Positions 1 through 5,093 of a DNA stretch of 5,093 nt are shown one piece after another. Every line of letters begins with the position of its first letter. The stretch's first letter is position 1. A program made the position numbers and the translations under genes. The stretch comes from Bacillota bacterium. GTDB taxonomy: Bacteria; Bacillota; Clostridia; Tissierellales; Sporanaerobacteraceae. The stretch lies in NCBI GenBank assembly GCA_029779375.1, contig JAKPAR010000377.1, forward strand, positions 1 through 5,093, written 5' to 3'. The notes beneath the pieces are model-generated. The model made no database searches. It was not told the origin of the DNA and was given only the letters and a program-made list of their open reading frames with translations.

Positions 1-728
1 GGAATATTTTTAGAAGATTTCAATTTAAATACTATATATCCTACGCCACCACCAGAAAGTTTCTTTTGGTATTGGCTGTTTGTACCAGAGGAAATGATAA
101 AACCCTCACCTGTAAGGCCATCCAAAGTAAATCGAATGTCTTTTGCATCAAGGGATCCTTGATTTTCTACAGTAAGTCCTACAGTCACTTCATCTCCAGC
201 TTTTATAGGCTGAGGAGATACATTTACTTTGCTTATGACCAATCTTGGTGGAACATTTTTATTTATGACTTTTACATATATTATTTCACTTGAAGAGCCT
301 GGGTCATTCCAACCATTGGTATATTGATAATTTAATTTTATAGGATAATTTTTTTCCTTGGCATCTGGTGAAATAGCTAATTTTAAACTTATATTTGCAG
401 AACCTTTTGCATCAATTTTATCTAAGGTTTGAGTGAAATTTAGATTGTCAAGAGAAAAAGGGTTGTCTTCTCCAATAAATTCTGGAGTGATGATTACATT
501 TCTTGCTGTATAAGGACTTTTGTTTTTTATATTTAAGTTTAAAGATATACTATCTCCTGCTTGTCCTTTTGGAATATCAGAGTTTGATACATTTAAAAGA
601 GGCATAAGTTTTGTAGTATCAATTTTTTCTCCTTCATCATCTCTAGCCAATCCAATACTTGGTATTTGTACTAATATTAAAATCATTATGAGTAAAAAAC
701 TAAATTTGCCTTTCATTTTGCCTTTCAT
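1..728 (-). CDS. Secreted COG1361-like surface protein, C-terminus missing (partial)
   Basis: My translation of the minus strand gives an open frame of 242 codons that leaves the window at the left edge without a stop. Residues 1-8 are lysine-rich, 9-27 are strongly hydrophobic, and IGLA at 25-28 offers a signal peptidase I site, so the protein is probably exported. Two similar beta-rich units follow, at about residues 44-140 and 162-242. Each opens with a pattern like LxVSxxxxPxKAGDxVxLxLxVxNxxxxxAxxI, the look of COG1361/CARDB/NEW3-type Ig-like domains. No membrane anchor is visible; it may lie in the missing C-terminus. The ATG directly abuts the TAA of the ABC ATPase gene, and an AAGGGGG motif (740-746) lies 11 nt upstream, so the two are translationally linked. 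I infer a surface or extracytoplasmic partner of the ABC system. The exact role is unknown. The start region carries a 12-bp tandem duplication. Confidence 0.8.
   Translation of the reverse strand, partial: MKGKMKGKFSFLLIMILILVQIPSIGLARDDEGEKIDTTKLMPLLNVSNSDIPKGQAGDSISLNLNIKNKSPYTARNVIITPEFIGEDNPFSLDNLNFTQTLDKIDAKGSANISLKLAISPDAKEKNYPIKLNYQYTNGWNDPGSSSEIIYVKVINKNVPPRLVISKVNVSPQPIKAGDEVTVGLTVENQGSLDAKDIRFTLDGLTGEGFIISSGTNSQYQKKLSGGGVGYIVFKLKSSKNI
705..728 (-). repeat. 12-bp perfect tandem duplication across the start codon
   Basis: The unit tttgcctttcat occurs twice in direct succession (705-716 and 717-728). On the coding (minus) strand each copy reads ATGAAAGGCAAA, so the protein starts MKGKMKGK and has two in-frame ATGs. 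The first ATG sits 11 nt after the AAGGGGG motif; the second would be 23 nt away, too far for efficient initiation. The extra copy only adds positive charge to the signal peptide n-region. Slipped-strand replication is the likely origin. Confidence 0.85.
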
Positions 729-1436
729 TTAATATGTTTCCCCCTTATTTGTATTTTCTACTATTTTTTCAATACTTCCATCTCTTATATAGACTATTCT
801 ATGGGCATAATCAGATATTTCAATATCATGAGTGACTATGATGAGGGTTTGATTGTATTCTCTTGCCATAGAAGTCATAAGGTCCATTACTTCCATAGTA
901 GTTTTTGTGTCTAGATTTCCTGTAGGTTCGTCTGCAAATACTATTTTAGGCTTTCCTACAAAGGCCCTTGCGATACTCACTCTTTGCTGTTGCCCACCAC
1001 TCATTTCAGAAGGTTTGTGATTGAGCCTATTTCCAAGGCCTACTGCTTTTAGCATTTCTTTTGCCTTTTTATCTCTCATACCTTTTGGAATTCCACGAAA
1101 TGTAAGGGGAAGACTGACATTTTCTATAGCAGAAAGAGTAGGAATTAAATTGTATGATTGAAAAACAAATCCTATATACAATTGCCTAAATTTAGCCAAT
1201 TGTTTTTCATCCATTTTTTCTATATGATGATTATCTATGATGATTTCACCCTTTGTTGGCTTTTCAAGGCCAGCTACTATATTTAAAAGAGTACTCTTTC
1301 CAGAGCCAGATGTGCCTAAAAGACATATAAATTCTTCTTTATTTATTTGGAGGTTTATGTCGTTTAGAGCAATTATTTTTTCGTCCCCCATTTTATATAC
1401 TTTTCTTATATGGTTTAAGCTTATGAGTGGGTCCAA
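729..1436 (-). CDS. ABC transporter ATP-binding protein, MacB/LolD (FtsE-like) type
   Basis: A 235-residue nucleotide-binding subunit of normal family length. It has all diagnostic motifs: Walker A GTSGSGKST at 41-49, Q-loop glutamine at Q93 in FVFQSYNLIPTLSAIENV, signature SGGQQQR at 146-152, Walker B IVFADEPTGNLD at 165-176 with catalytic E170, and H-loop H203 in VTHD. The DEPTGNLD sequence and the NLIPTLSAIENV stretch are typical of the MacB/LolD/SalX class, which works with FtsX-fold permeases in mechanotransmission, peptide export or lipoprotein release, not bulk nutrient uptake. It acts on the cytoplasmic face of the membrane. Translation begins at TTG (1434-1436), chosen because AGGGAGGTGA (1441-1450) lies 7 nt upstream; no ATG offers a comparable site. 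The secreted COG1361-like protein follows with no gap. The permease partner is not in view, and the substrate cannot be predicted. Confidence 0.95.
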   Translation of the reverse strand: MDPLISLNHIRKVYKMGDEKIIALNDINLQINKEEFICLLGTSGSGKSTLLNIVAGLEKPTKGEIIIDNHHIEKMDEKQLAKFRQLYIGFVFQSYNLIPTLSAIENVSLPLTFRGIPKGMRDKKAKEMLKAVGLGNRLNHKPSEMSGGQQQRVSIARAFVGKPKIVFADEPTGNLDTKTTMEVMDLMTSMAREYNQTLIIVTHDIEISDYAHRIVYIRDGSIEKIVENTNKGETY

Positions 1437-1440
1437 AACT

Positions 1441-1450
1441 TCACCTCCCT
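1441..1450 (-). promoter_or_regulatory. Strong ribosome binding site that fixes the TTG start of the ABC ATPase
   Basis: On the minus strand this reads AGGGAGGTGA, a long match to the anti-SD sequence, with 7 nt between GGAGG and TTG (1436-1434). It is the main reason to accept the TTG start. A near-perfect SD may compensate for the weaker initiation codon. Confidence 0.8.
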
Positions 1451-1466
1451 ACAATAATATATCTAC

Positions 1467-1495
1467 ATTTTACCATAGAAAAAGTATATTCAAAA
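1467..1495 (-). promoter_or_regulatory. Predicted promoter of the ABC ATPase/COG1361 operon
   Basis: On the minus strand an extended -10 element, TGgTAAAAT, has its hexamer at 1467-1472 (5 of 6 to TATAAT). Upstream are weak -35 candidates: TTGAAT (1488-1493, 15-bp spacer) or TTTTGA (1490-1495, 17-bp spacer). The TG motif may make up for the poor -35. Transcription would start near 1460, giving a leader of about 25 nt that is just long enough for the SD. This is inferred from pattern only. Confidence 0.5.
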
Positions 1496-1543
1496 GGAAC
1501 AAAATAGTTACAATATCATATGAAGCTTATTTTTAAATAGATA

Positions 1544-1600
1544 TAGAGAGATTTCTCTAGAAGCTATGGTGAAAATCCTCTTTGAGGGATATATATAGCT
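1544..1600. promoter_or_regulatory. Inverted repeats upstream of kal (possible operator)
   Basis: Two dyads lie side by side. TAGAGA (1544-1549) and TCTCTA (1554-1559) form a perfect 6-bp inverted repeat around 4 nt. AGCTAT (1562-1567) pairs with ATAGCT (1595-1600) and encloses a smaller CCTC-TTT-GAGG hairpin (1577-1587). The second dyad reaches the predicted -35 region of the kal promoter, so a DNA-binding regulator could act there. It lies upstream of the predicted transcription start, so it should not be a leader hairpin for kal. No known regulator motif is recognised. Confidence 0.35.
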
Positions 1601-1624
1601 AAATATTGAAGGGTATGATATAAT
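1596..1624 (+). promoter_or_regulatory. Predicted extended -10 promoter of kal-kce
   Basis: TGaTATAAT (1616-1624) is a perfect extended -10 box. The -35 position at a 17-bp spacer (1596-1601, TAGCTA) matches the consensus at only 3 of 6 bases, so the promoter probably depends on the TG motif or on an activator. Transcription would begin near 1631, with a leader of about 35 nt, too short for a riboswitch. Confidence 0.6.
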
Positions 1625-1665
1625 ATTGGCTGTAAAGGAAAACAAATGAATTGGAGGTATGGACC

Positions 1666-2049
1666 ATGGAAAAAGCTATTATCAGAGTAAGAATGAGTGC
1701 AGGAGATGCCCACTATGGTGGAAATCTTGTAGACGGTGCAAAGATGCTACAATTGTTCGGAGATGTAGCTACAGAATTGCTTATAAGAAATGATGGAGAT
1801 GAAGGTTTATTTGCAGGGTATGAAAAGGTTGAATTTTTAGCTCCAGTTTTTGCAGGGGATTATATTGAAGCTGTTGGAGAAATAGTTAAGACTGGAAATA
1901 GCTCAAGAAAAATGGAATTTGAAGCTAGAAAAGTTATAGCTCCAAGGCCAGATATCAATGATTCAGCATGTGATGTATTGGAAGAACCTATAGTAGTTTG
2001 TAGAGCTGTAGGAACTTGTGTAGTTCCAAAAGATAAACAAAGAAAGTAA
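1666..2049 (+). CDS. kal: 3-aminobutyryl-CoA ammonia-lyase (lysine fermentation)
   Basis: This cytoplasmic enzyme (EC 4.3.1.14) removes ammonia from L-3-aminobutyryl-CoA to give crotonyl-CoA, which is then reduced towards butyrate. The 127-residue protein is the size of a single hot-dog domain. It shows the hot-dog features expected of Kal: a central helix segment around [18 protein letters not shown] (16-33), followed by [17 protein letters not shown] (57-73), and a C-terminal strand ending GTCVVPKD (116-123). The identification rests on overall recognition of the Kal sequence and on kce lying 25 bp downstream. The start is ATG 1666, with GGAGG (1653-1657) 8 nt upstream. An in-frame TTG at 1651 overlaps the SD itself and would add five residues, so I reject it. 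A general hot-dog thioesterase is the alternative, made unlikely by the neighbour. Confidence 0.92.
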   Translation: MEKAIIRVRMSAGDAHYGGNLVDGAKMLQLFGDVATELLIRNDGDEGLFAGYEKVEFLAPVFAGDYIEAVGEIVKTGNSSRKMEFEARKVIAPRPDINDSACDVLEEPIVVCRAVGTCVVPKDKQRK

Positions 2050-2074
2050 TATTTAAAAAGTTGAGGTGATATTT

Positions 2075-2887
2075 ATGGGAAAATTAATTATTACAGCAGC
2101 TATATGTGGTGCAGAAGTGACAAAGGAAAACAATCCAAGTGTACCTTATACAGTAGAAGAAATAGGTAGAGAAGCTGAAGCAGCATACAAGGCGGGAGCT
2201 AGCATCATACATTTACATGTAAGAGAAGATGATGGAACTCCTACTCAAAGCAAAGAAAGATTTAAAGCTTGTATTGATGAAATAAAGAAGAGATGTCCTG
2301 ATGTAATCATTCAACCTTCAACAGGTGGAGCAGTTGGAATGACTGATGAAGAAAGACTTCAACCTGTAGAATTAAATCCTGAAATGGCAACTCTTGACTG
2401 TGGGACATTAAACTTTGGCGGAGACGAAATATTTGTAAACACTGAAAACACTATCAAAAATTTTGCAAAGATTATGAACGAAAAGAATGTTAAGCCAGAA
2501 ATTGAAGTGTTTGATAAAGGAATGGTAGATTTAGCTATCAGATACCATAAACAAGGTTTCATCAAAGCTCCTATGCATTTTGACTTTGTACTTGGAGTGC
2601 AAATGGATGCAACAGTGAGAGATTTGGCTTATTTAGTTCACAGTTTGCCTGAAGGCTCTACATGGACGGTAGCTGGAGTAGGAAGACATGAAATTCCTAT
2701 GGCTGTGGCAGCAATCATCATGGGAGGCCATGCAAGAGTAGGGTTTGAGGACAATGTTTACTTATCAAAAGGTGTTTTAGCTAAATCCAATGCTGAATTG
2801 GTAGAAAAAGTTGCTAGAATATCAAGAGAAATAGGAAGAGAAGTAGCTACACCAGATGAAGCAAGAAAAATATTAGGACTTAAATAG
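2075..2887 (+). CDS. kce: 3-keto-5-aminohexanoate cleavage enzyme (BKACE/DUF849 family)
   Basis: Kce cleaves (S)-5-amino-3-oxohexanoate with acetyl-CoA to acetoacetate and L-3-aminobutyryl-CoA, the substrate of Kal (EC 2.3.1.247). The 270-residue protein matches the TIM-barrel BKACE family in length. Visible active-site features are the zinc ligands H46 and H48 in IIHLHVREDDG, a third probable ligand E225 in HARVGFEDN, R221 just before it, S82 in QPSTGG, and E14, an acidic residue that in characterised Kce lies near the substrate amino end. Residue roles come from family knowledge recalled from memory. BKACE enzymes accept many beta-keto acids, so the specific call leans on adjacency to kal and on E14. 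The start is ATG 2075, with GAGGTGA (2063-2069) upstream; an in-frame GTG at 2066 is part of that SD and is rejected. A strong terminator follows directly. Confidence 0.93.
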   Translation: MGKLIITAAICGAEVTKENNPSVPYTVEEIGREAEAAYKAGASIIHLHVREDDGTPTQSKERFKACIDEIKKRCPDVIIQPSTGGAVGMTDEERLQPVELNPEMATLDCGTLNFGGDEIFVNTENTIKNFAKIMNEKNVKPEIEVFDKGMVDLAIRYHKQGFIKAPMHFDFVLGVQMDATVRDLAYLVHSLPEGSTWTVAGVGRHEIPMAVAAIIMGGHARVGFEDNVYLSKGVLAKSNAELVEKVARISREIGREVATPDEARKILGLK

Positions 2888-2890
2888 ATC

Positions 2891-2942
2891 AAAAATCCCA
2901 TTTTAAATTCTATAAAATTAGAATTTAAGATGGGATTTTTTT
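2891..2942 (+). terminator. Rho-independent terminator of kal-kce
   Basis: A 20-bp stem (arms 2891-2910 and 2921-2940, one G-U wobble) encloses a 10-nt AT-rich loop and runs into seven T (2936-2942). The base of the stem pairs TCCCAT with ATGGGA. It begins 3 nt after the kce stop. On the minus strand the same hairpin also ends in five T, so it could work in both directions. It separates the lysine unit from the genes to the right. Confidence 0.92.
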
Positions 2943-2954
2943 AGTATAAACTTT

Positions 2955-2991
2955 TCGACAAATTGAAGGAATTAATAAATTTTTGAAGAAT
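2955..2991 (+). promoter_or_regulatory. Possible weak promoter before the zinc-ribbon gene
   Basis: A promoter is needed here because a strong terminator precedes the gene. TCGACA (2955-2960, 5 of 6 to the -35 consensus) is followed at 15 bp by TAAATT (2976-2981). Alternatively, TTGAAG (2963-2968) is followed at 17 bp by AAGAAT (2986-2991). Neither is convincing, and I cannot choose between them. Confidence 0.3.
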
Positions 2992-3025
2992 AAGAATAGT
3001 AGAGAAGGAAGGGGAGGTGCCAAAA

Positions 3026-3667
3026 ATGGTAGTTTCCGTACAGAAAACTCTACTTATACAGTGTGAGGTATGTGGAAGAGTTGAAACTTATGATATAAAT
3101 TTATTTCATATTTCTAAAGGCCAAAAGTTTGAATACAAATCTTCTTTTAATAGTACTGGTATTTTTGTGAAGACTTTTGATTATAAAACTTATTTTATAG
3201 AATCACATTGTCCTATATGTGGAAGTACACATATCTACCGATGTAGTTTAAAAGACATACTTGAAAATAACAATTGTTTTAATATGAATAACCATAAAAA
3301 TTGTTTTATAGAAAATAAAGAGAATGATGAGATAGATTCTAAAGCTGAGGAGGAATTTGACAATTGTTTAAGGAAATTTAAGATATTCATGTCATCTTTG
3401 GAAAGGCTTGAAAAATTAAATGAAGAAGGTAAGATTACTTGCGATTGTGGGAATGATAAAATGAAGGTAGAATTGTTTTCTGATAGAATAGAGCTTATAT
3501 GTAGGAATTGCAAAAGTGTACAGATAATTTATACAGAGACAGAAGAAGATTTAAAGGTGCTACTTGAAAAAGAAAAGATACATCTTAAAACCTGCAATAT
3601 TTCCTATATAGATTCTATATCAGAAAAAATTAAAGATGTAAAGAGAATTAATGGCAAAGAGCAATAA
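3026..3667 (+). CDS. Hypothetical cysteine-rich protein with two zinc-ribbon-like modules
   Basis: I do not recognise a named function. The 213-residue protein has no signal peptide or membrane segment. The N-terminal module has C13-x2-C16 (CEVCG) and C62-x2-C65 (CPICG), the knuckle pairs of a zinc ribbon separated by a long 45-residue insert rich in aromatic and polar residues. A charged, probably helical stretch (about 96-135) leads to a second module with C139-x-C141 (CDCG) and C159-x2-C162 (CRNC). A lysine/glutamate-rich tail closes it. Isolated cysteines occur at 73, 84, 93, 114 and 190. Zinc ribbons commonly serve in nucleic acid or protein binding, so a regulatory or RNA-related role is possible but is inference only. 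The start is ATG 3026, with GGGGAGGTG (3011-3019) upstream; the in-frame GTG at 3017 lies inside this SD. It stands 45 bp before fba, which has its own promoter. Confidence 0.85.
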   Translation: MVVSVQKTLLIQCEVCGRVETYDINLFHISKGQKFEYKSSFNSTGIFVKTFDYKTYFIESHCPICGSTHIYRCSLKDILENNNCFNMNNHKNCFIENKENDEIDSKAEEEFDNCLRKFKIFMSSLERLEKLNEEGKITCDCGNDKMKVELFSDRIELICRNCKSVQIIYTETEEDLKVLLEKEKIHLKTCNISYIDSISEKIKDVKRINGKEQ

Positions 3668-3679
3668 AAATGATATAAT
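3651..3679 (+). promoter_or_regulatory. Predicted extended -10 promoter of fba
   Basis: TGaTATAAT (3671-3679) is a perfect extended -10, with ATGGCA (3651-3656, 4 of 6 to TTGACA) at a 17-bp spacer. The -35 lies inside the last codons of the zinc-ribbon gene. Transcription would start near 3686, some 27 nt before the fba ATG. No terminator separates the two genes, so fba may be read both from here and from upstream. Confidence 0.6.
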
Positions 3680-3712
3680 ATAAAATGAGAAAATAATAAG
3701 GAGAGTGGGGAA

Positions 3713-4564
3713 ATGTTAGTTACAGGTAGAGAAATATTAGAGGATGCTCATAAAAATGGGTATGCAGTAGGGGCATTTAATATAAATAATATGGAGATAA
3801 TACAAGCTATAATAGAAGCTGCTGAAGCAACAAAGTCTCCGGTTATTTTACAGGCTAGTCAAGGCGGTTTAAAATATGCTGGTATAGATTATATAGCAGC
3901 ACTAGCTAAAGTTGCTGCTCATAAGGCAAAGGTTCCAGTAGCTGTGCATCTTGACCATGGTACAGATTTTGATCAAGTAATCAAATGTATAAGATATGGA
4001 TTTTCATCTGTAATGGTTGATGGCTCAAAGCATCCAATAGAAGAAAACATAGCATTGACTAAATTGGTAGTAGATATAGCTCATTCAGTAGATGTTTCGG
4101 TGGAAGGTGAGCTAGGTAAAATTGGAGGAACAGAGGATCATATTGTCGTAGATGAAAGAGAAGCTACTTTTACAGATCCTGATGAAGCTGTAAGATTTGT
4201 AGAGGAAACAGGAGTAGATTCATTGGCAATAGCTGTAGGAACTGCTCATGGGGTATACAAAGGTGAGCCTAAATTGGATTTTGATAGGATAAAGATCATA
4301 AAAGAAAAGACAAATATACCACTTGTACTTCATGGTTCTAGTGGAGTGCCATATGCAAGTTTGGAAAAGGCTGTGAGTTTAGGAATCAACAAGATAAATA
4401 TTGATACTGATATAAGAGCAGCTTTTGCACAAGCTGTAAAAGATTTCTTAAGAGAAAATCCAGACAATATAGATCCAAGAAAAATTTTAGGACCAGCAAG
4501 AGATTCTATGAAACAAGTAGTCATGGAAAAGATGAAGGTATTTGGTTCAGTTGGGAGAGCATAG
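3713..4564 (+). CDS. fba: Class II fructose-1,6-bisphosphate aldolase
   Basis: A zinc-dependent cytoplasmic glycolytic/gluconeogenic enzyme that interconverts fructose 1,6-bisphosphate with dihydroxyacetone phosphate and glyceraldehyde 3-phosphate (EC 4.1.2.13). The 283 residues match the short class IIB form, like Bacillus FbaA. Family signatures are clear: [11 protein letters not shown] (76-86) with catalytic D81 and zinc ligand H82, further ligands H179 (GTAHGVYKG) and H207 (LVLHGSSG), acidic E131 in [11 protein letters not shown], and the phosphate-binding INIDTD (228-233). The ATG at 3713 has AAGGAG (3698-3703) 9 nt upstream. The gene ends in TAG, which overlaps the SD of the next gene by three bases, so the two are co-transcribed and probably translationally coupled. 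Tagatose-bisphosphate aldolase (GatY/KbaY) shares this fold, but the transaldolase-type neighbour and the absence of hexitol genes favour fba. Confidence 0.95.
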   Translation: MLVTGREILEDAHKNGYAVGAFNINNMEIIQAIIEAAEATKSPVILQASQGGLKYAGIDYIAALAKVAAHKAKVPVAVHLDHGTDFDQVIKCIRYGFSSVMVDGSKHPIEENIALTKLVVDIAHSVDVSVEGELGKIGGTEDHIVVDEREATFTDPDEAVRFVEETGVDSLAIAVGTAHGVYKGEPKLDFDRIKIIKEKTNIPLVLHGSSGVPYASLEKAVSLGINKINIDTDIRAAFAQAVKDFLRENPDNIDPRKILGPARDSMKQVVMEKMKVFGSVGRA

Positions 4565-4574
4565 GAGGGAAAAT

Positions 4575-5093
4575 ATGAAACTTTTTATTGATACTGCCAA
4601 TATTGATGAAATAAGAGAGATAAATGATTGGGGAGTGATATGTGGTGTAACTACAAATCCTTCTCTTATTGCAAAAGAGGGAAGAGATTTTAAAGAAGTC
4701 ATAAGTGAAATAACCAGCATAGTAGACGGACCTATAAGTGCAGAAGTTATATCTCTTCAATGGGATGGGATGGTTAAAGAAGCAAGAGAATTATCTAAAA
4801 TTCACCCAAATATTGTAATCAAAATTCCTATGACCAAGGATGGTTTAAAGGCAGTAAGTATACTTCATAGGGAAAATATAAAGACAAATGTGACATTAGT
4901 TTTTTCTCCTAGTCAAGCATTACTTGCTGCAAGAGCTGGAGCAAGCTATGTCAGTCCTTTTGTTGGAAGAATGGATGATATAGGAAATGAAGGTATGGCA
5001 ATCATAAAAGATATAAAAGAGATATTTAAAAACTACAATATATCTACAGAGATAATTGCAGCTAGTATTAGACATCCTATGCATGTGATTGAT
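4575..5093 (+). CDS. tal: Transaldolase, small FSA/Tal subfamily (3' end cut by the window)
   Basis: My translation gives 173 codons from ATG 4575 to the window edge, with no stop. Family members have about 215 residues, so roughly 40 are missing. Visible features are the N-terminal [13 protein letters not shown], the [13 protein letters not shown] loop (24-36), the Schiff-base lysine K83 in [23 protein letters not shown] (104-115), the [10 protein letters not shown] segment (126-135), and IIAASIRHP, which ends near the edge. E57 and F129 occupy the positions of Q59 and Y131 in E. coli fructose-6-phosphate aldolase, and match the E/F pair of true transaldolases. I therefore infer transaldolase (sedoheptulose 7-phosphate plus glyceraldehyde 3-phosphate, EC 2.2.1.2), not F6P aldolase. 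The SD AGGAGGG (4563-4569) overlaps the fba stop. Together with fba it links glycolysis to the non-oxidative pentose phosphate route. Confidence 0.93.
   Translation, partial: MKLFIDTANIDEIREINDWGVICGVTTNPSLIAKEGRDFKEVISEITSIVDGPISAEVISLQWDGMVKEARELSKIHPNIVIKIPMTKDGLKAVSILHRENIKTNVTLVFSPSQALLAARAGASYVSPFVGRMDDIGNEGMAIIKDIKEIFKNYNISTEIIAASIRHPMHVID

Noticed and set aside
66..732. Plus-strand open frames at 66-293 and 520-732
   Set aside because: They lie antisense to the exported protein, whose minus-strand frame is continuous and has a signal peptide and repeated domains. The plus-strand products have low-complexity, aromatic-rich composition and no SD.
1237..1536. Plus-strand open frame of 99 codons
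   Set aside because: It covers the Walker A region of the ABC ATPase on the opposite strand and has no ribosome site or recognisable product.
1625..1665. Riboswitch or leader RNA (for example lysine-sensing) before kal
   Set aside because: The predicted leader is about 35 nt, far too short for a lysine riboswitch, and it has no hairpin pair.
1596..1665. Sigma-54 promoter controlling kal
   Set aside because: A TTGGC occurs at 1626-1630, but no TTGCA follows at the required spacing. The sigma-A-type TGaTATAAT is a much better match.
2359..2565. Minus-strand open frame inside kce
   Set aside because: It is an antisense shadow of a well-conserved enzyme, with no SD or promoter.
3235..3513. Minus-strand open frame inside the zinc-ribbon gene
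   Set aside because: Its serine/leucine/phenylalanine-rich product is typical of the antisense of lysine/glutamate-rich coding DNA. The plus-strand gene has a strong SD and ordered cysteine pairs.
3713..4564. Tagatose-1,6-bisphosphate aldolase instead of fba
   Set aside because: The fold and motifs are shared, but the tal neighbour and the lack of hexitol or galactosamine genes favour fructose-bisphosphate aldolase.
4330..4760. Minus-strand open frames at 4330-4524 and 4521-4760
   Set aside because: They oppose fba and tal, both of which have intact family motifs.
1..5093. CRISPR arrays, insertion sequences, tRNA or rRNA genes
   Set aside because: I saw no spaced direct repeats, no transposase, no terminal inverted repeats with target duplication, and no cloverleaf-like sequence.

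Overview
The base composition (AT-rich, with A/T-ending codons), strong GGAGG-type ribosome binding sites and gene content point to an anaerobic, amino-acid-fermenting low-GC Firmicute, probably of class Clostridia (Tissierellales-like). Genus and species cannot be fixed from this window. The gene families are known. The least explained gene is a cysteine-rich zinc-ribbon protein.

Left part, minus strand (1-1436): a two-gene stretch transcribed leftwards. A MacB/LolD-type ABC transporter ATPase starts at a TTG codon behind a strong Shine-Dalgarno (SD) site. It is followed with no gap by a secreted or surface protein with repeated COG1361-like beta-sandwich domains, which runs off the left edge. 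A FtsX-like permease is expected further left but is not visible.

Divergent regulatory region (1437-1665): back-to-back extended -10 promoters, one for the ABC operon and one for the lysine genes, with inverted repeats between them.

Centre, plus strand (1666-2942): kal and kce, two consecutive steps of anaerobic lysine fermentation. Kce converts 5-amino-3-oxohexanoate plus acetyl-CoA to acetoacetate plus L-3-aminobutyryl-CoA. Kal then deaminates that product to crotonyl-CoA. The pair has its own promoter and a strong hairpin terminator, so it forms a compact bicistronic unit. None of the other lysine genes (kamA, kamDE, kdd) are in the window.

Right part, plus strand (2943-5093): a 213-residue cysteine-rich double zinc-ribbon protein of unknown function, then class II fructose-bisphosphate aldolase (fba) with its own extended -10 promoter, then a small transaldolase-family protein (tal/fsa family) cut by the right edge. 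The fba-tal order recalls the fbaA-ywjH order of Bacillus subtilis and supplies central sugar-phosphate metabolism. The window therefore joins three separate transcription units: surface/ABC, lysine fermentation, and glycolysis/pentose phosphate.
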